A stretch of DNA of 64,000 bases, from positions 1 to 64,000 of the forward strand of contig NZ_CABVHY010000022.1 in assembly GCF_902497875.1 (NCBI RefSeq). The letters are read 5' to 3'. The translations under genes were made by a program, and so were the position numbers. Positions 43,383-53,248 of the stretch are shown here, in pieces. A model generated the notes under the pieces. That model saw only the letters and a list, made by a program, of their open reading frames with translations. It was not told the origin of the DNA and made no database searches. Within the stretch, counting starts at the first letter, position 1. The number at the start of each line of letters is the position of its first letter. Source of the DNA: Pseudomonas fluorescens. Its GTDB lineage: Bacteria > Pseudomonadota > Gammaproteobacteria > Pseudomonadales > Pseudomonadaceae.

Positions 43383-43861
43383 TCGATTTGCACAAAAGCG
43401 CTGAGGGCCTCGATGGCTATGCAATGTTGTGCGCCCAGCTTGAATCATTATTGGCCGATGAGCGTGACTTCATTGCCAACGCCGCGCAGTTCTCGGCCTT
43501 TTTGTTCAACCAGCTGGATGATCTGAACTGGGCCGGGTTCTACCTCAATCGCGATGAGCAATTGGTTCTTGGTCCGTTTCAGGGCCAGATCGCCTGCGTG
43601 CGAATCCCGTTCGGTCGCGGTGTATGCGGGGCTGCCGCCGCGACCTTGCAAACCCAACGGGTCGAGGATGTGCATGCGTTCGCCGGGCATATCGCCTGTG
43701 ACAGTGCGTCGAACAGTGAACTGGTGGTGCCGCTGGTCAAAGACGGTCGATTGATTGGCGTACTGGATCTGGACAGCCCCAGGCTGGCGCGCTTTACCGA
43801 GCAGGACCAGGCCGGCATCGAGCAGTTGGCGGCGATTTTCCTGCGCTTGAGCGACTGCTGA
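43379..43861 (+). CDS. msrC: Free methionine-(R)-sulfoxide reductase (GAF domain)
   Basis: 160 aa single GAF domain. Three cysteines match the fRMsr active site: Cys73 (QIACVRIPFG), Cys83 (GRGVCGAAA) and Cys107 (GHIACDSASNSE). WAGFYL and VLDLDSP are also conserved. The enzyme reduces free Met-R-sulfoxide. It is translationally coupled to the DUF815 gene and ends base-to-base with the convergent HD-GYP gene (43861/43862). Confidence 0.93.
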   Translation: MIDLHKSAEGLDGYAMLCAQLESLLADERDFIANAAQFSAFLFNQLDDLNWAGFYLNRDEQLVLGPFQGQIACVRIPFGRGVCGAAAATLQTQRVEDVHAFAGHIACDSASNSELVVPLVKDGRLIGVLDLDSPRLARFTEQDQAGIEQLAAIFLRLSDC

Positions 43862-46825
43862 TCAGGCGCTCAGCCCGGCCATGCCGAGCAGGCTGTCAGG
43901 GTCTACCGCATCGATCTGCTGCGGCTGCAGGAATTTATGGGCGTATTGCAGATAGATTTCATCCTGAATGAACAGCCCGAACAACTCGGGATCGATATGG
44001 GCATCGCGGCACATGGTGGCCATGATGCCCAGTGCTTCACTCAAGGTCTTGGCTTTCTTGTACGGGCGGTCCGCCGCCGTCAAGGCCTCGAAGATATCGG
44101 CAATTGCCATCATCCGTGCCGCCAGGCTCATCTCCTCGCGTTTCAACTGTTTCGGATAACCGCTGCCATCCATCTTTTCGTGGTGACCGCCGGCGATTTC
44201 GGTGACGTTGCCAAGGTGGCCGGGAAAGGGCAGGTGGCTGAGCATCCTGATGGTCTGCACCATGTGGTGATTGATGATGTAACGTTCCTCGAAGGTCAAT
44301 GTGCCTCGAGTAATGCTCAGGTTGTAGAGTTCGCCGCGGTTGTACTTGTACTTCGGCACATCGAGCTTGAACCCCCACGGGTTGTCGGACGGGATGAGCT
44401 CGGCTTCGGCACGCTCCAACAGATGCTCGGGCTTGTCGGCCAATAATGGTTCAGTGACCGGAAGGGTGGGGGCAGGCGTGCGTTCCTGGCGTTTGTGCTC
44501 TTCCCAGGAAACCCCCTGGCGATCATCAAGGGTACGGGTCCAGGTCCGTTGAGCGATCCTGCGTAGCCGTTGCAAGTCGGCCTCGGCCATGGTTTCGCTG
44601 CCGAGGTTGCTGCGGGCGATGAAGGCGAAGTCGTCGTCGAGATCGGCCAGGCAGGCGTTGCGCAGCTCGGCCATTTGCTGTTCGTCAGCGCCCAATGCAC
44701 GGGCTTGCCAGTAGTTGATCCAGGCGTCGCGCTTGAGCACTTCGAAGCGGGTTCGAATTTCGTGAATGCGGTCGTAGAGTGTTTCCAGTTTGGTGGCTTT
44801 GTCGACCACGTATTCGGGCGTGGTGACTTTGCCGCAATCGTGCAACCAAGCGGCTATATGCAAGGTTTCCCACTCATCTTCGGTGGGTTGGTATGCGCTG
44901 AATGCCGGTTGCTGGCTGGCCGCTGCCGCTTGAGCGAGCATCAGGGTCAAGGCCGGTACCCGCTGGCAATGGCCCCCGGTGTATGGGCTCTTGGCATCGA
45001 TCGCGCCGGCCAGTAGCTGGATGAATGAGTCGAGTAGCTGTTTTTGTCTGGCTTGCAGTCGTTGGCTTTCGATGCAGACCGCCGCTGCGCCGGAAACTGC
45101 CTGGATAAACGCAATCCGGTCGGGGCGCAGCTTTTCCAGGTCTGCTTGGTTGCCGCTATCGGCCACTAGCAGGGTGAGTATGCCGACCGTCTCGTTGTGG
45201 CGGTTGTGCAGGCGAATGCCGATCAGGTGAACGCTTGGGCATTCGAGAGCCAGCAGTACGCTCTGCAGGTCTGCTGCCTGCTCGAATCCAAGGGTGGTGA
45301 CGACATTCGCGTTGCTGGTCAGATGCTGCAGCCAGTTGGGGCTTTGCGGGTCTTTTGGGTCATGCGCCCGGATAGCGAACGACTGCAGATCCTGCGCAGT
45401 GCCGTTGATGATCAGCCCATGGGGCTCAAGGCGAGTTCCGTCGCCTTCGCGCAGGTAGATCAAGCCGGCCTGGGCCTCCCCGATGTTCACGGTCTCGAAC
45501 AGCACCCGCTGCAACAATGGCTCGAAGCGAGTTTCCGCAGAAAGGCTGGCGGTGATCTCGAAAAAGCTCGCCAGGGTGTCTTTCATGCGCGCCATCGAGA
45601 TGCTCAGTTGGTCGACTTCCAGCACCGGTGAACGACGGGTGACCGGGTAATTGAAGTCGAAACTGCGGATCGCGTCGGCTTCCTGGACCAGTGCGCGCAG
45701 CGGCTTGACCAGGATTCGCGAGATCAGCCAACCCAGGGGCAGGCACAGCAACAAGGTGGTCAAGGTGATCAACGCGCCTTGCCAGCGCATTCGATAGGCA
45801 TCGGCGAGCAGCTCCTCTTCAGGAACCAGCAGTGCCAGTTGCAAACCCCGCGGTCCACCTTCCTGCATGCTGCTGCGGGCAACGACCCATTGGCGGTTGC
45901 CCACCGTGAGGCGGTTGTTGCTGATATCGCTTTTGAGCAGTGCATCCAGAGCCGGGTTCAGATCATTGACCTTGATCAGGCGTGCGGTCTGGCTGTCGAC
46001 CACCAGCTTGCTGCTATCGGGGTAGGCAATGGCATTGCCGTCGGCATCGAAGAGCGCGATCTGGGTGTCGGGGGTGACCACATGCTTGGCCAGCGTGGAA
46101 GACAGCTCGCTCAGTGTCAGGTCGGCCCCCATCACTGCGCTCTCGCCACTACGGCGGGCGAGGGTGGTCCCGACATTGCGGGTCGAGAAAAACAGATAGG
46201 GTTCTGTGGTGACTTGATCGGCATCTGCGCGCGCACTGGCAAACCAGGCGCGTGTGCGTGGATCGTAGGTTTCTTGTGGATAGTCGTAACCGCCAAGTGG
46301 GGCCAGTGACTGATCGAAAAACAACGATTGGGAGTGGACTTGCCCGGTATTGCCGTCGCGCTCGATGCTCCAGACTTGATAGGCCGCGTTCTGCGGAGCC
46401 TTGAAATGATCCTTCAGCGCTGTGTTGCGCAGTGGACGAACCATGAAGAAGTCGCCATCGGTGTAACCGAGGTAGAGCGATGCCAATTTCGGGTTGTCCT
46501 TGAGCGATTGGCTGAAGGGTTTGAGCAGCGCCAGTCGGTGCTCAAGGTCGGGCGCCCGGGTGTCCGGATAATCGGCCAACAGGCTGAGCAGATGGCGGAT
46601 TGGCTCATAGGTGGCCTGCAGATCGAGTCGCACATCCTGTTCTATCCGGTCGAACAGTTTTTGACTGCTGGAAAGAATGATCTGCGTGGTTTGCCGGTAA
46701 TTGAAGAGACCCAGGACGACCCCGGTAAACAACAGCAGAAGGGTGAACATCACACTGATATGGACATGCAGGGGAAAGCGACGTTTATCCGGGCGCAGTG
46801 GACTGGGCATTGCAGGGCTCTCCAT
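43862..46825 (-). CDS. HD-GYP phosphohydrolase with Cache, HAMP and GAF domains
   Basis: 987 aa. Helix at about 21-42, periplasmic dCache-type sensor domain (about 45-340), second helix (351-371), HAMP (about 372-425), GAF-like domain (about 430-590), then HD-GYP output. HDCGK is at 662-666, INHHM at 851-855 and HHEKMDGSGYP at 881-891, so the GYP signature is intact and c-di-GMP hydrolysis is expected. About 185 residues separate HDCGK from the INHHM segment, far more than usual, with a polar stretch inside. A second ATG (46810) has a better-spaced GGAGAG and would drop five residues. It lies 128 bp after the RocS-like kinase gene on the same strand. Confidence 0.88.
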   Translation of the reverse strand: MESPAMPSPLRPDKRRFPLHVHISVMFTLLLLFTGVVLGLFNYRQTTQIILSSSQKLFDRIEQDVRLDLQATYEPIRHLLSLLADYPDTRAPDLEHRLALLKPFSQSLKDNPKLASLYLGYTDGDFFMVRPLRNTALKDHFKAPQNAAYQVWSIERDGNTGQVHSQSLFFDQSLAPLGGYDYPQETYDPRTRAWFASARADADQVTTEPYLFFSTRNVGTTLARRSGESAVMGADLTLSELSSTLAKHVVTPDTQIALFDADGNAIAYPDSSKLVVDSQTARLIKVNDLNPALDALLKSDISNNRLTVGNRQWVVARSSMQEGGPRGLQLALLVPEEELLADAYRMRWQGALITLTTLLLCLPLGWLISRILVKPLRALVQEADAIRSFDFNYPVTRRSPVLEVDQLSISMARMKDTLASFFEITASLSAETRFEPLLQRVLFETVNIGEAQAGLIYLREGDGTRLEPHGLIINGTAQDLQSFAIRAHDPKDPQSPNWLQHLTSNANVVTTLGFEQAADLQSVLLALECPSVHLIGIRLHNRHNETVGILTLLVADSGNQADLEKLRPDRIAFIQAVSGAAAVCIESQRLQARQKQLLDSFIQLLAGAIDAKSPYTGGHCQRVPALTLMLAQAAAASQQPAFSAYQPTEDEWETLHIAAWLHDCGKVTTPEYVVDKATKLETLYDRIHEIRTRFEVLKRDAWINYWQARALGADEQQMAELRNACLADLDDDFAFIARSNLGSETMAEADLQRLRRIAQRTWTRTLDDRQGVSWEEHKRQERTPAPTLPVTEPLLADKPEHLLERAEAELIPSDNPWGFKLDVPKYKYNRGELYNLSITRGTLTFEERYIINHHMVQTIRMLSHLPFPGHLGNVTEIAGGHHEKMDGSGYPKQLKREEMSLAARMMAIADIFEALTAADRPYKKAKTLSEALGIMATMCRDAHIDPELFGLFIQDEIYLQYAHKFLQPQQIDAVDPDSLLGMAGLSA

Positions 46826-46953
46826 GAAATCGTACTCACTGCTCAGCGTCCAGCATAGTTAAGGCTGGATCAGTCTGCATTGCAGAGTTGCAGTTGCGAC
46901 CGGTGTGGAGCGCAAACAGCCTGGCCGGTGAGCGCAAGCTGTGAGGATTTGCA

Positions 46954-49900
46954 TCAGGTACCCCGGTGAGGGCTGTTCAAGGTCTGTTGGTCGTACCGGG
47001 GGGCTTTTTCCACTTGCCCAGTGTGCCGCCGGATCTGTTGCTGCAGATCTCGCTCCAATTCAAGCATGGCCTGTTCAATGGCGTTGCGGCAGGCGTCGAC
47101 TTGCTCGGTGCTGGCGCCTTCGGTGCAGGAACGCTCGAGGGCTTCGCAATGCTCGGTCAGGGTAAAGGCGCGGACCATTCGGGCGACCCCCTTGATCTTG
47201 TGCGCACTATCGATCAGGTCCTGGCGCTCACCCTCACGGGGTAGCCCGAGCAGTGCTTGCAGGTCCTGACGGGTGCTGCTCAGGAGTTCGCCGAGCAAGC
47301 GTAGAACCTGGCGCGGATCACCGCCGGTCAATAGCTGCAAGCCATCAAGATTGAAGGTGCTTTTGGCAGGAAACAACGGCTTTATCTCTGCCAGGCGTTG
47401 ATTCAATGCGCTCAGGCTGATCGGTTTGAACAGGCAATCATCCATCCCGGCCTGCTTGCAACGGTGCCTTTCCTCTTGTTGGGCGTTGGCGGTGAATCCC
47501 AGAATGGTGCAGGGGGGTGACTGATGCTGTTGTTCACTCTGGCGGATGGCGCGGGTGAGTTCATAGCCATTCATGACCGGCATGTTGCAGTCCGCGATCA
47601 CCAGGTCGAAATGTCCATCTTCCCAGATCTGCAAGCCCTCGGCGCCTTGGTGAGCCGCGGTAGGGTGATGCCCGAGGAATCCAAGTTGCTGGCACATGAG
47701 CAGGCGATTGGCCGGGTGGTCGTCGACTACCAGAACGTTCAATATCGCGCTTGTGTCGGGAAGCTCCGGCTTGGCCTCATCCATAGTCATTTCGGGAGGG
47801 AGGCTGGTCATCTGCAAGGAGACATGAACTTGAGTGCCGGCCCCGATCTGGCTGGTCAGGCTCAACAATCCTCCCATCATCTCGCACAGACTGCGGCTAA
47901 TGACCAGGCCCAGACCTGCTCCAGTCCCGGCCAGATGGCCGGGACTCTCCGCCTGGGCAAAGGGTTCGAACAGTCGTTGCTGGTCTTCGTCACTGATACC
48001 TATTCCCGTGTCCTGAACCTGCAGTTGCATTTGAACCTGTTGCGGTTGTTCGCCGGGTGTCAGCTGGACCCTGACCCTGACATGGCCGTGTTCGGTGAAT
48101 TTGATCGCGTTGCTGACCAGATTGGTCAGGATCTGTTTGAAGCGCAGAGGGTCGATCAATACATTGCTTTGCTGGTGCTTCGAATCGAACTCCAGCAGCA
48201 GGCTGAGGTTTTTTTGTCGCGCCAGCCCGTCGAACACGCGTATGACCGACTCGACGATCTCGTGCAGGTTGACTCGCTCGGGGGCAAGGCTCAGGCGGCC
48301 TGACTCGATGCGAGCGATATCGAGAATATCGCCGATCAGCTCCAGTAGATCCTTGGCCGAGTTGTACGCCACTTCAATGGCCGGACGATCAAGGTGACCC
48401 TGATCCGCGCGTTTCAAGGTCAATTCGAGCATGCCGATCACCGCATTCATCGGCGTACGAATCTCATGGCTCATGGTTGCCAGGAAGGTGCTTTTAGCGC
48501 GGTTCGCATCATCGGCCTGTTCCTTGGCCGATCGCAGCTCATCGAATAGCTGGCGGCGTTCGCTGATGTCGATCCAGCCACCAATGATGCCCCGGACCTC
48601 TCCCGTCGAATCGCGGTAGGGCAGAACCCAATGGTAGATCGTCAGCTTTCGCTCGCCGATATGCAGTGGGCGATCGACCAGCAATGGAATGCCTTCGGCT
48701 ACCACGCGTTGATAATCGGCCTGGTACTGGCGGGCTTCAACCTCATTGCTCAACACTCCCTGCATGACGTTCTTGCCGATGACGTCTTCACGCCTGGCAC
48801 CGAAGGCTTGCAGATAGCTGTCGTTGCAGCTCTGAAGACATCCATCCCGATCTCGAACGTAAATCGGGTGCGGCGTTCCGTTGACCAGCGCTCGCATGAA
48901 CTCAAGCTGGTCATTGAGTGCCCGTTCGGCCATTTTCCGCTGGTTGATCTGCCTGCGCATATAAGCATTCCAGGCCAGGGAAATCAGCAATAGCAGACCG
49001 GCACCGATGACGATCTGGTAAATCAGCCGCTGATAATCGCGCCAGTAGCTGTCCGGTGCCGTGCTATAACCACGCCAGCGACTGTTGATGATGCCCAATT
49101 CGTCCGGCGCGATACTCAGCAGCGCCTTGTCGATGATCGAACTCAGTTCCGTTGCACTGCGCGCCGTGGCCAGTGAAAAAGCGGCTTGCTGGGTACCGAT
49201 GGTGGCGCTGATCTGGAGTGTGTCCCGGAACAGCTGCGTGGAGATGAAATAGTTGGCGATCACCAGTGAATTCACGGCACCTTCGACCTGGCCTTGGGCG
49301 AGTAACTTTGCCGCGCTGAAGGTGTCGCTGGTTTCCACCAGACTGATGAGCGGGAATTCATCGCGCAGAAAATTCACTACCGGACTGCCTTGGGTGACCG
49401 CCAGACGTTTGCCTTGAAGTTGTTCAAGGCTGCCCGGCTGGGTCGCACCCTTTTGAGTCAGCAGCACATATGAATTCTGCAGGTAAGGGCGACTGAAGCT
49501 GAGTTTTCCCTCCCGCTCATTGCTGGGCAGGATGGCGGCAATGATGTCCGCCTGGTTTTCTTCGATCTGCTTGATCATTTCGTTGACGCCTCGGCTGCGT
49601 TGAACCACAAAACGCAAGCCGGTGCGAAGCCTGATCAGTTCAAGCAGATCCGCGGTGATGCCACGGAAGTTATTCTCGGCGTCAAAAAAAGTGAGGGGCG
49701 CGTAGGTCTCGTTCACTATCACCCGGACAGTCGGATGTTGCTTCAGCCAGCGCTCTTCGCGTGATGTCAGTTGCAACTTCTGATCAGTGAGAAGTATGTC
49801 GCTGCCGGCGCTCCAGCGTTTGGCGATACTCTCGCGTTCACCGGTTGGAACGGCCTTGAGTGTGCCGTTGATGATATCGAGCAGGACCTGATTGTCTTTG

Positions 49901-50643
49901 CGTACCGCAAAACTGAAACCTTGAGCCTCATGTTTACCAAAATTGGCCATCTGGATGTTTTTCAGATAACCCTTGTTGATCATGTAGTGAGTCGAGATGG
50001 TGTCGCCGAGAAAGACATCTGCCTGATCAAAGGCCACGGCGTTGATTGCGTTCTGGTACGAAGGGTAGGCGGTAATGATGGCCTTTGGGTAGAGCGCCTT
50101 GACCTCCTCTTGCGGCAGGTAGTGATACACCATGCTCAGGCGCATATCGGCGAGCCCATCGGTCAGCGAACGGCTTTCTCTTTCGCGAGTCACCAGCACC
50201 GGCTGGTCCACGGCATAGGGCGTTGAAAGCAACAGGTTCGGGTTACCCGCTTCAAAGCCGTTGGCGGTACCGAGCAGGTCTAACTCACCCCTGTCGAGCG
50301 CCTCAATGGCCGCCTCCCTTGAGGCGAAACGTAGCACCCTGACGGGCAGGGACAGGGTCTTGCCGAGGATGCCGGCGTAATCGGCGGTGAGGCCTTCATA
50401 GTCATGACCACTGATGGTCAAATCGAAGGGTGGGTAGTCCGCAGCGGAAGTGCCGAGGATCAATTCGCGCTTGTTGTGAACCCATTGCTGTTGTGTTTTG
50501 TCCAGTTGGACTTCCATGTGGCCAGTGCTTGATCGACTCAGCAGTGTGTAGTTTTCGGGTCCGGGTTGTACCGCGGACGCGGAGGTGCTCAGGCATAAAC
50601 CTGCGCTCAATGTTATCAGACAGTCCTTTAAACCCCTGAGCAT
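46954..50643 (-). CDS. BvgS/RocS-like unorthodox sensor kinase
   Basis: 1229 aa from the ATG at 50643. Signal peptide, then two SBP_bac_3 venus-flytrap domains (about 60-275 and 300-525), one membrane helix (about 540-560), PAS (585-690), HisKA with His726 (TMSHEIRTPMNA), HATPase (GTGAGLGL near 906), receiver with Asp1018 (IADCNMPVMNGYE) and Hpt with His1148 (SAHKIKGVARM). This His-Asp-His relay matches BvgS and P. aeruginosa RocS1/RocS2. The GTG at 50655 overlaps the regulator's stop and is an alternative start. The partner RocA-like regulator is directly upstream. Confidence 0.9.
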   Translation of the reverse strand: MLRGLKDCLITLSAGLCLSTSASAVQPGPENYTLLSRSSTGHMEVQLDKTQQQWVHNKRELILGTSAADYPPFDLTISGHDYEGLTADYAGILGKTLSLPVRVLRFASREAAIEALDRGELDLLGTANGFEAGNPNLLLSTPYAVDQPVLVTRERESRSLTDGLADMRLSMVYHYLPQEEVKALYPKAIITAYPSYQNAINAVAFDQADVFLGDTISTHYMINKGYLKNIQMANFGKHEAQGFSFAVRKDNQVLLDIINGTLKAVPTGERESIAKRWSAGSDILLTDQKLQLTSREERWLKQHPTVRVIVNETYAPLTFFDAENNFRGITADLLELIRLRTGLRFVVQRSRGVNEMIKQIEENQADIIAAILPSNEREGKLSFSRPYLQNSYVLLTQKGATQPGSLEQLQGKRLAVTQGSPVVNFLRDEFPLISLVETSDTFSAAKLLAQGQVEGAVNSLVIANYFISTQLFRDTLQISATIGTQQAAFSLATARSATELSSIIDKALLSIAPDELGIINSRWRGYSTAPDSYWRDYQRLIYQIVIGAGLLLLISLAWNAYMRRQINQRKMAERALNDQLEFMRALVNGTPHPIYVRDRDGCLQSCNDSYLQAFGARREDVIGKNVMQGVLSNEVEARQYQADYQRVVAEGIPLLVDRPLHIGERKLTIYHWVLPYRDSTGEVRGIIGGWIDISERRQLFDELRSAKEQADDANRAKSTFLATMSHEIRTPMNAVIGMLELTLKRADQGHLDRPAIEVAYNSAKDLLELIGDILDIARIESGRLSLAPERVNLHEIVESVIRVFDGLARQKNLSLLLEFDSKHQQSNVLIDPLRFKQILTNLVSNAIKFTEHGHVRVRVQLTPGEQPQQVQMQLQVQDTGIGISDEDQQRLFEPFAQAESPGHLAGTGAGLGLVISRSLCEMMGGLLSLTSQIGAGTQVHVSLQMTSLPPEMTMDEAKPELPDTSAILNVLVVDDHPANRLLMCQQLGFLGHHPTAAHQGAEGLQIWEDGHFDLVIADCNMPVMNGYELTRAIRQSEQQHQSPPCTILGFTANAQQEERHRCKQAGMDDCLFKPISLSALNQRLAEIKPLFPAKSTFNLDGLQLLTGGDPRQVLRLLGELLSSTRQDLQALLGLPREGERQDLIDSAHKIKGVARMVRAFTLTEHCEALERSCTEGASTEQVDACRNAIEQAMLELERDLQQQIRRHTGQVEKAPRYDQQTLNSPHRGT

Positions 50644-50651
50644 CCTGTTTC

Positions 50652-51278
50652 TCACACTAGCGCGTTACGTTTTGCCATCTCGATAAGTTCTACCAAGGAT
50701 TTGGCTTTGAGTTTTTGCATAAGTCTTTTCTTGTAAGTGCTGACAGTCTTGTTGCTGAGAAACATGCCCTTGGCGATTTCCTTGTTGGTACGGCCTTGCG
50801 CAAACAGTTGCAGTACCATGAGTTCTCGATCATTGACGGACTTGAACAGGTCCAGTTCGAGAGAGGCAGGATCACAGCCGCGAACAGGATTCAATGCCTG
50901 ACTCGGAAAGTAGTTGTAGCCGGATAGAACAGCCTTGATGGCACTCATCAGTTCGCTCAAGTCCTCTTGCTTGCAGACATAACCGGAGGCGCCCGATTGC
51001 ATGGAACGAATCGCGAACAGCGTCGGCGACTGTGCCGTCAGTACCAGCGTCTTCGGGGGAGGGCTCATGGCATTGAAGCGAGACAGAACTTCCAGTCCAT
51101 CAAGCTTGGGGATACTGATATCGAGAATGATCAGGTCCGGCATACATTCGCGGACCATTTGCATGGCATCAACCCCATTATCAGTTTCACCGACGACTTT
51201 ATAATTTTCGTGCTCTAACAACATACGAACTGCCAGGCGGATAACGGGGTGGTCGTCGACAATAAAAACTGAGTTCAT
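50652..51278 (-). CDS. LuxR-type response regulator, RocA/BvgA-like
   Basis: 208 aa. Receiver with the phospho-acceptor Asp53 (LIILDISIPKLDGLE), Asp8/Asp9 and Lys103, then a LuxR/FixJ helix-turn-helix (ELMVLQLFAQGRTNKEIAKGMFLSNKTVSTYKKRLMQKL, about 150-190). Sequence and pairing with the upstream-sensor gene match RocA1/RocA2 of P. aeruginosa, which control cup fimbriae and efflux genes. The ATG at 51278 is chosen because the longer frame adds an unrelated lead. It is probably the first gene of the unit rocA-rocS, perhaps with the HD-GYP gene. Confidence 0.88.
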   Translation of the reverse strand: MNSVFIVDDHPVIRLAVRMLLEHENYKVVGETDNGVDAMQMVRECMPDLIILDISIPKLDGLEVLSRFNAMSPPPKTLVLTAQSPTLFAIRSMQSGASGYVCKQEDLSELMSAIKAVLSGYNYFPSQALNPVRGCDPASLELDLFKSVNDRELMVLQLFAQGRTNKEIAKGMFLSNKTVSTYKKRLMQKLKAKSLVELIEMAKRNALV

Positions 51279-51716
51279 AATCACATCCCATACGAGCGCA
51301 AATAAAGCGGGCACCTTAGCTCAGATGGGGGCGCGCACGCATGAACTGACTGGCCCGTAGGTGCAATATAGGATAAGTCCTACATCAAAAAAGGCGAAGG
51401 ATTACGAATGGACTAGGTTTAATAAGGTGTGTGGTAAGTTTGAAACCATATGTAAGTGTGGTTGATTTTGTTAGAGGTATTTTTCATTCGGTATTAGTAA
51501 ATATTCCTACTCGCAATATGGGGTGTTTCTTGATTATTCGCTGGAAGACTTGTTTTCGATAATTATTGAGTGTTCTGTGGAATTGCTTGTTTCGGCTCAA
51601 TAGATGATGAGAGGGGTTGGATCCACTATAAGTTTTTCATAGTTGCAGAAGTGTTTACCGTCACTGGTTTTCCGATCAGCCGCAGCGGGAGTTGCCGCGC
51701 GGCTGACCGAAAGTTT
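51279..51716. other. AT-rich gap upstream of the RocA-like gene
   Basis: 438 bp, much more AT-rich than its surroundings from about 51380 to 51660. It holds the promoter of the RocA-like gene on the minus strand and perhaps unannotated RNA. Two palindromic sites are seen: TAGGATAAGTCCTA (51369-51382) and TAGTAAATATTCCTA (51495-51509). An 8-bp stem TCAGCCGC / GCGGCTGA (51676-51706) lies beside the end of dgt. Confidence 0.5.
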
Positions 51717-53048
51717 TTACTGCGGGCTGGAGCGTCCGGTCATCTCCCGTGCCATCTCGCTGGCGTAACTGTCGGTCATGCCTGCAATGAAGTCGATCAT
51801 CCGCAGGAAGGACGTGTGCAGGGGCCAGCTTGGGTCAGGTGCATTGTTACCCAGCAGGTCAAGGATGCGCCGGTTCTTGAACGACGGGGTGCGCCCGCCG
51901 TGCTGTTCAAGGGCGGCACCGCAGAAAGCGTTCAGCAGGATCTCCAGCGTGGTGTAGGCGCCGATTTCATGCAAAGTCTTGCGCTTGTCCTGGAAGATTT
52001 TCTTGCGGGCCATGTCTTTGGCATTCAATACGCAACGCTTGGCCGGACCGTGCATATGCTCGACCAGGTCGCCAGGAAGGGTACCGGCCAACAGCGCATC
52101 CTGTTGCTCGACGAATGCCCGTGCGGCGGCGTTGGTCAGGTGCTCGATGGCTTTGCCGCGCAGGATCGCCAGCTTGCGCCGTCGCGAGTCCTGCGGGCCG
52201 AGCTGGCGATAGGTTTCCGGCAGGTCGTCACCCACCAGTCCCAGCAGCAGGGACTCGACTTCGGCGTATTCCAGCAGGTCCATCTCCAGACCGTCCTCAA
52301 GGTCGATCAGGGCGTAGCAGATGTCATCGGCAGCCTCCATCAGATAAACCAGTGGATGACGCGCCCAGCGTTGTTCCTCCAGTTGCGGCAGTCCGAGTTT
52401 AAGGGCGATCTGCTCCAGTAGCGGCAGTTCACTCTGATAGCAGCCGAACTTGTGTTTCTTGTAACCCAGCGAGTCGGCGTGGCGTGCGGTCCAGGGGTAT
52501 TTCAGGTAGGTGCCGAGCGTCGCGTAAGTCAGCCGCGTACCGCCGTCGAACTGATGGTATTCGAGCTGGGTAAGCACCCGGAAACCTTGGGCGTTGCCTT
52601 CGAAATTGAGGAAATCATTGCGCTCGACGTCGCTCATGGCATCAAGCCAGCCGCGGCCTGCGGCTTGCTGGAACCAGTGGCGGATTGCGTCTTCGCCAGA
52701 ATGCCCGAATGGGGGGTTGCCGATGTCGTGAGCCAGGCAGGCGGATTGCACCACCATGCCCAGGTCGCTGGGGTCGCACCAGTCGGGCAGGGCGCTGCGG
52801 ATGGTTTCGCCGACGCGCATACCCAGCGAGCGGCCGACGCAGCTGACTTCCAGCGAGTGGGTCAGGCGTGTATGGATATGGTCATTGCTGGAAACCGGGT
52901 GCACCTGAGTCTTGCGCCCCAGACGGCGGAAGGCACCGGAGAAAATGATGCGGTCGTGGTCTTTATGGAAAGGGCTGCGACCGAGCTCTTCCGGGCTGTG
53001 CAGCGGCTTTCCGAGTCGTTCGCGGGTAAGCAGGGTTTGCCAATCCAA
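51717..53048 (-). CDS. dgt: Deoxyguanosinetriphosphate triphosphohydrolase-like protein
   Basis: 443 aa HD-domain dNTPase splitting dGTP (or dNTPs) to nucleoside and triphosphate. Metal ligands are His64 (RLTHSLEV), His107-Asp108 (LAHDIGNPPFGHSGE) and a later Asp in AADDICYALIDLEDG. The length suits the type 2 group of non-enteric Dgt. The start is TTG at 53048, with GGAGAG 8 bp upstream. It lies upstream of the RocA-like gene on the same strand. Confidence 0.94.
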   Translation of the reverse strand: MDWQTLLTRERLGKPLHSPEELGRSPFHKDHDRIIFSGAFRRLGRKTQVHPVSSNDHIHTRLTHSLEVSCVGRSLGMRVGETIRSALPDWCDPSDLGMVVQSACLAHDIGNPPFGHSGEDAIRHWFQQAAGRGWLDAMSDVERNDFLNFEGNAQGFRVLTQLEYHQFDGGTRLTYATLGTYLKYPWTARHADSLGYKKHKFGCYQSELPLLEQIALKLGLPQLEEQRWARHPLVYLMEAADDICYALIDLEDGLEMDLLEYAEVESLLLGLVGDDLPETYRQLGPQDSRRRKLAILRGKAIEHLTNAAARAFVEQQDALLAGTLPGDLVEHMHGPAKRCVLNAKDMARKKIFQDKRKTLHEIGAYTTLEILLNAFCGAALEQHGGRTPSFKNRRILDLLGNNAPDPSWPLHTSFLRMIDFIAGMTDSYASEMAREMTGRSSPQ

Positions 53049-53248
53049 GGCTGGTACTCTCCGTCAAGTGACTGATGAGCTAGCTTCCCGGTTCGCGCGT
53101 CGCGCTGCAAGGGGAACCAGAGCCCCGCGGCGTCAAAATGGTCAGTTCTTGTTGAAAGGTCTGCTGCCGGATGGACAGGCAGGATCGAACCCCCTCGAAA
53201 AGGAGGTCCGACCCAGGGGTTTTGCAATGTAGCCGGATTCCGACAGGA

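Noticed and set aside
53165..53225. tRNA-like stretch (GGATCGAACCCCC on plus, read as GGGGGTTCGATCC on minus)
   Set aside because: It looks like a T-arm, but no acceptor stem, anticodon arm or D-arm can be formed around it.
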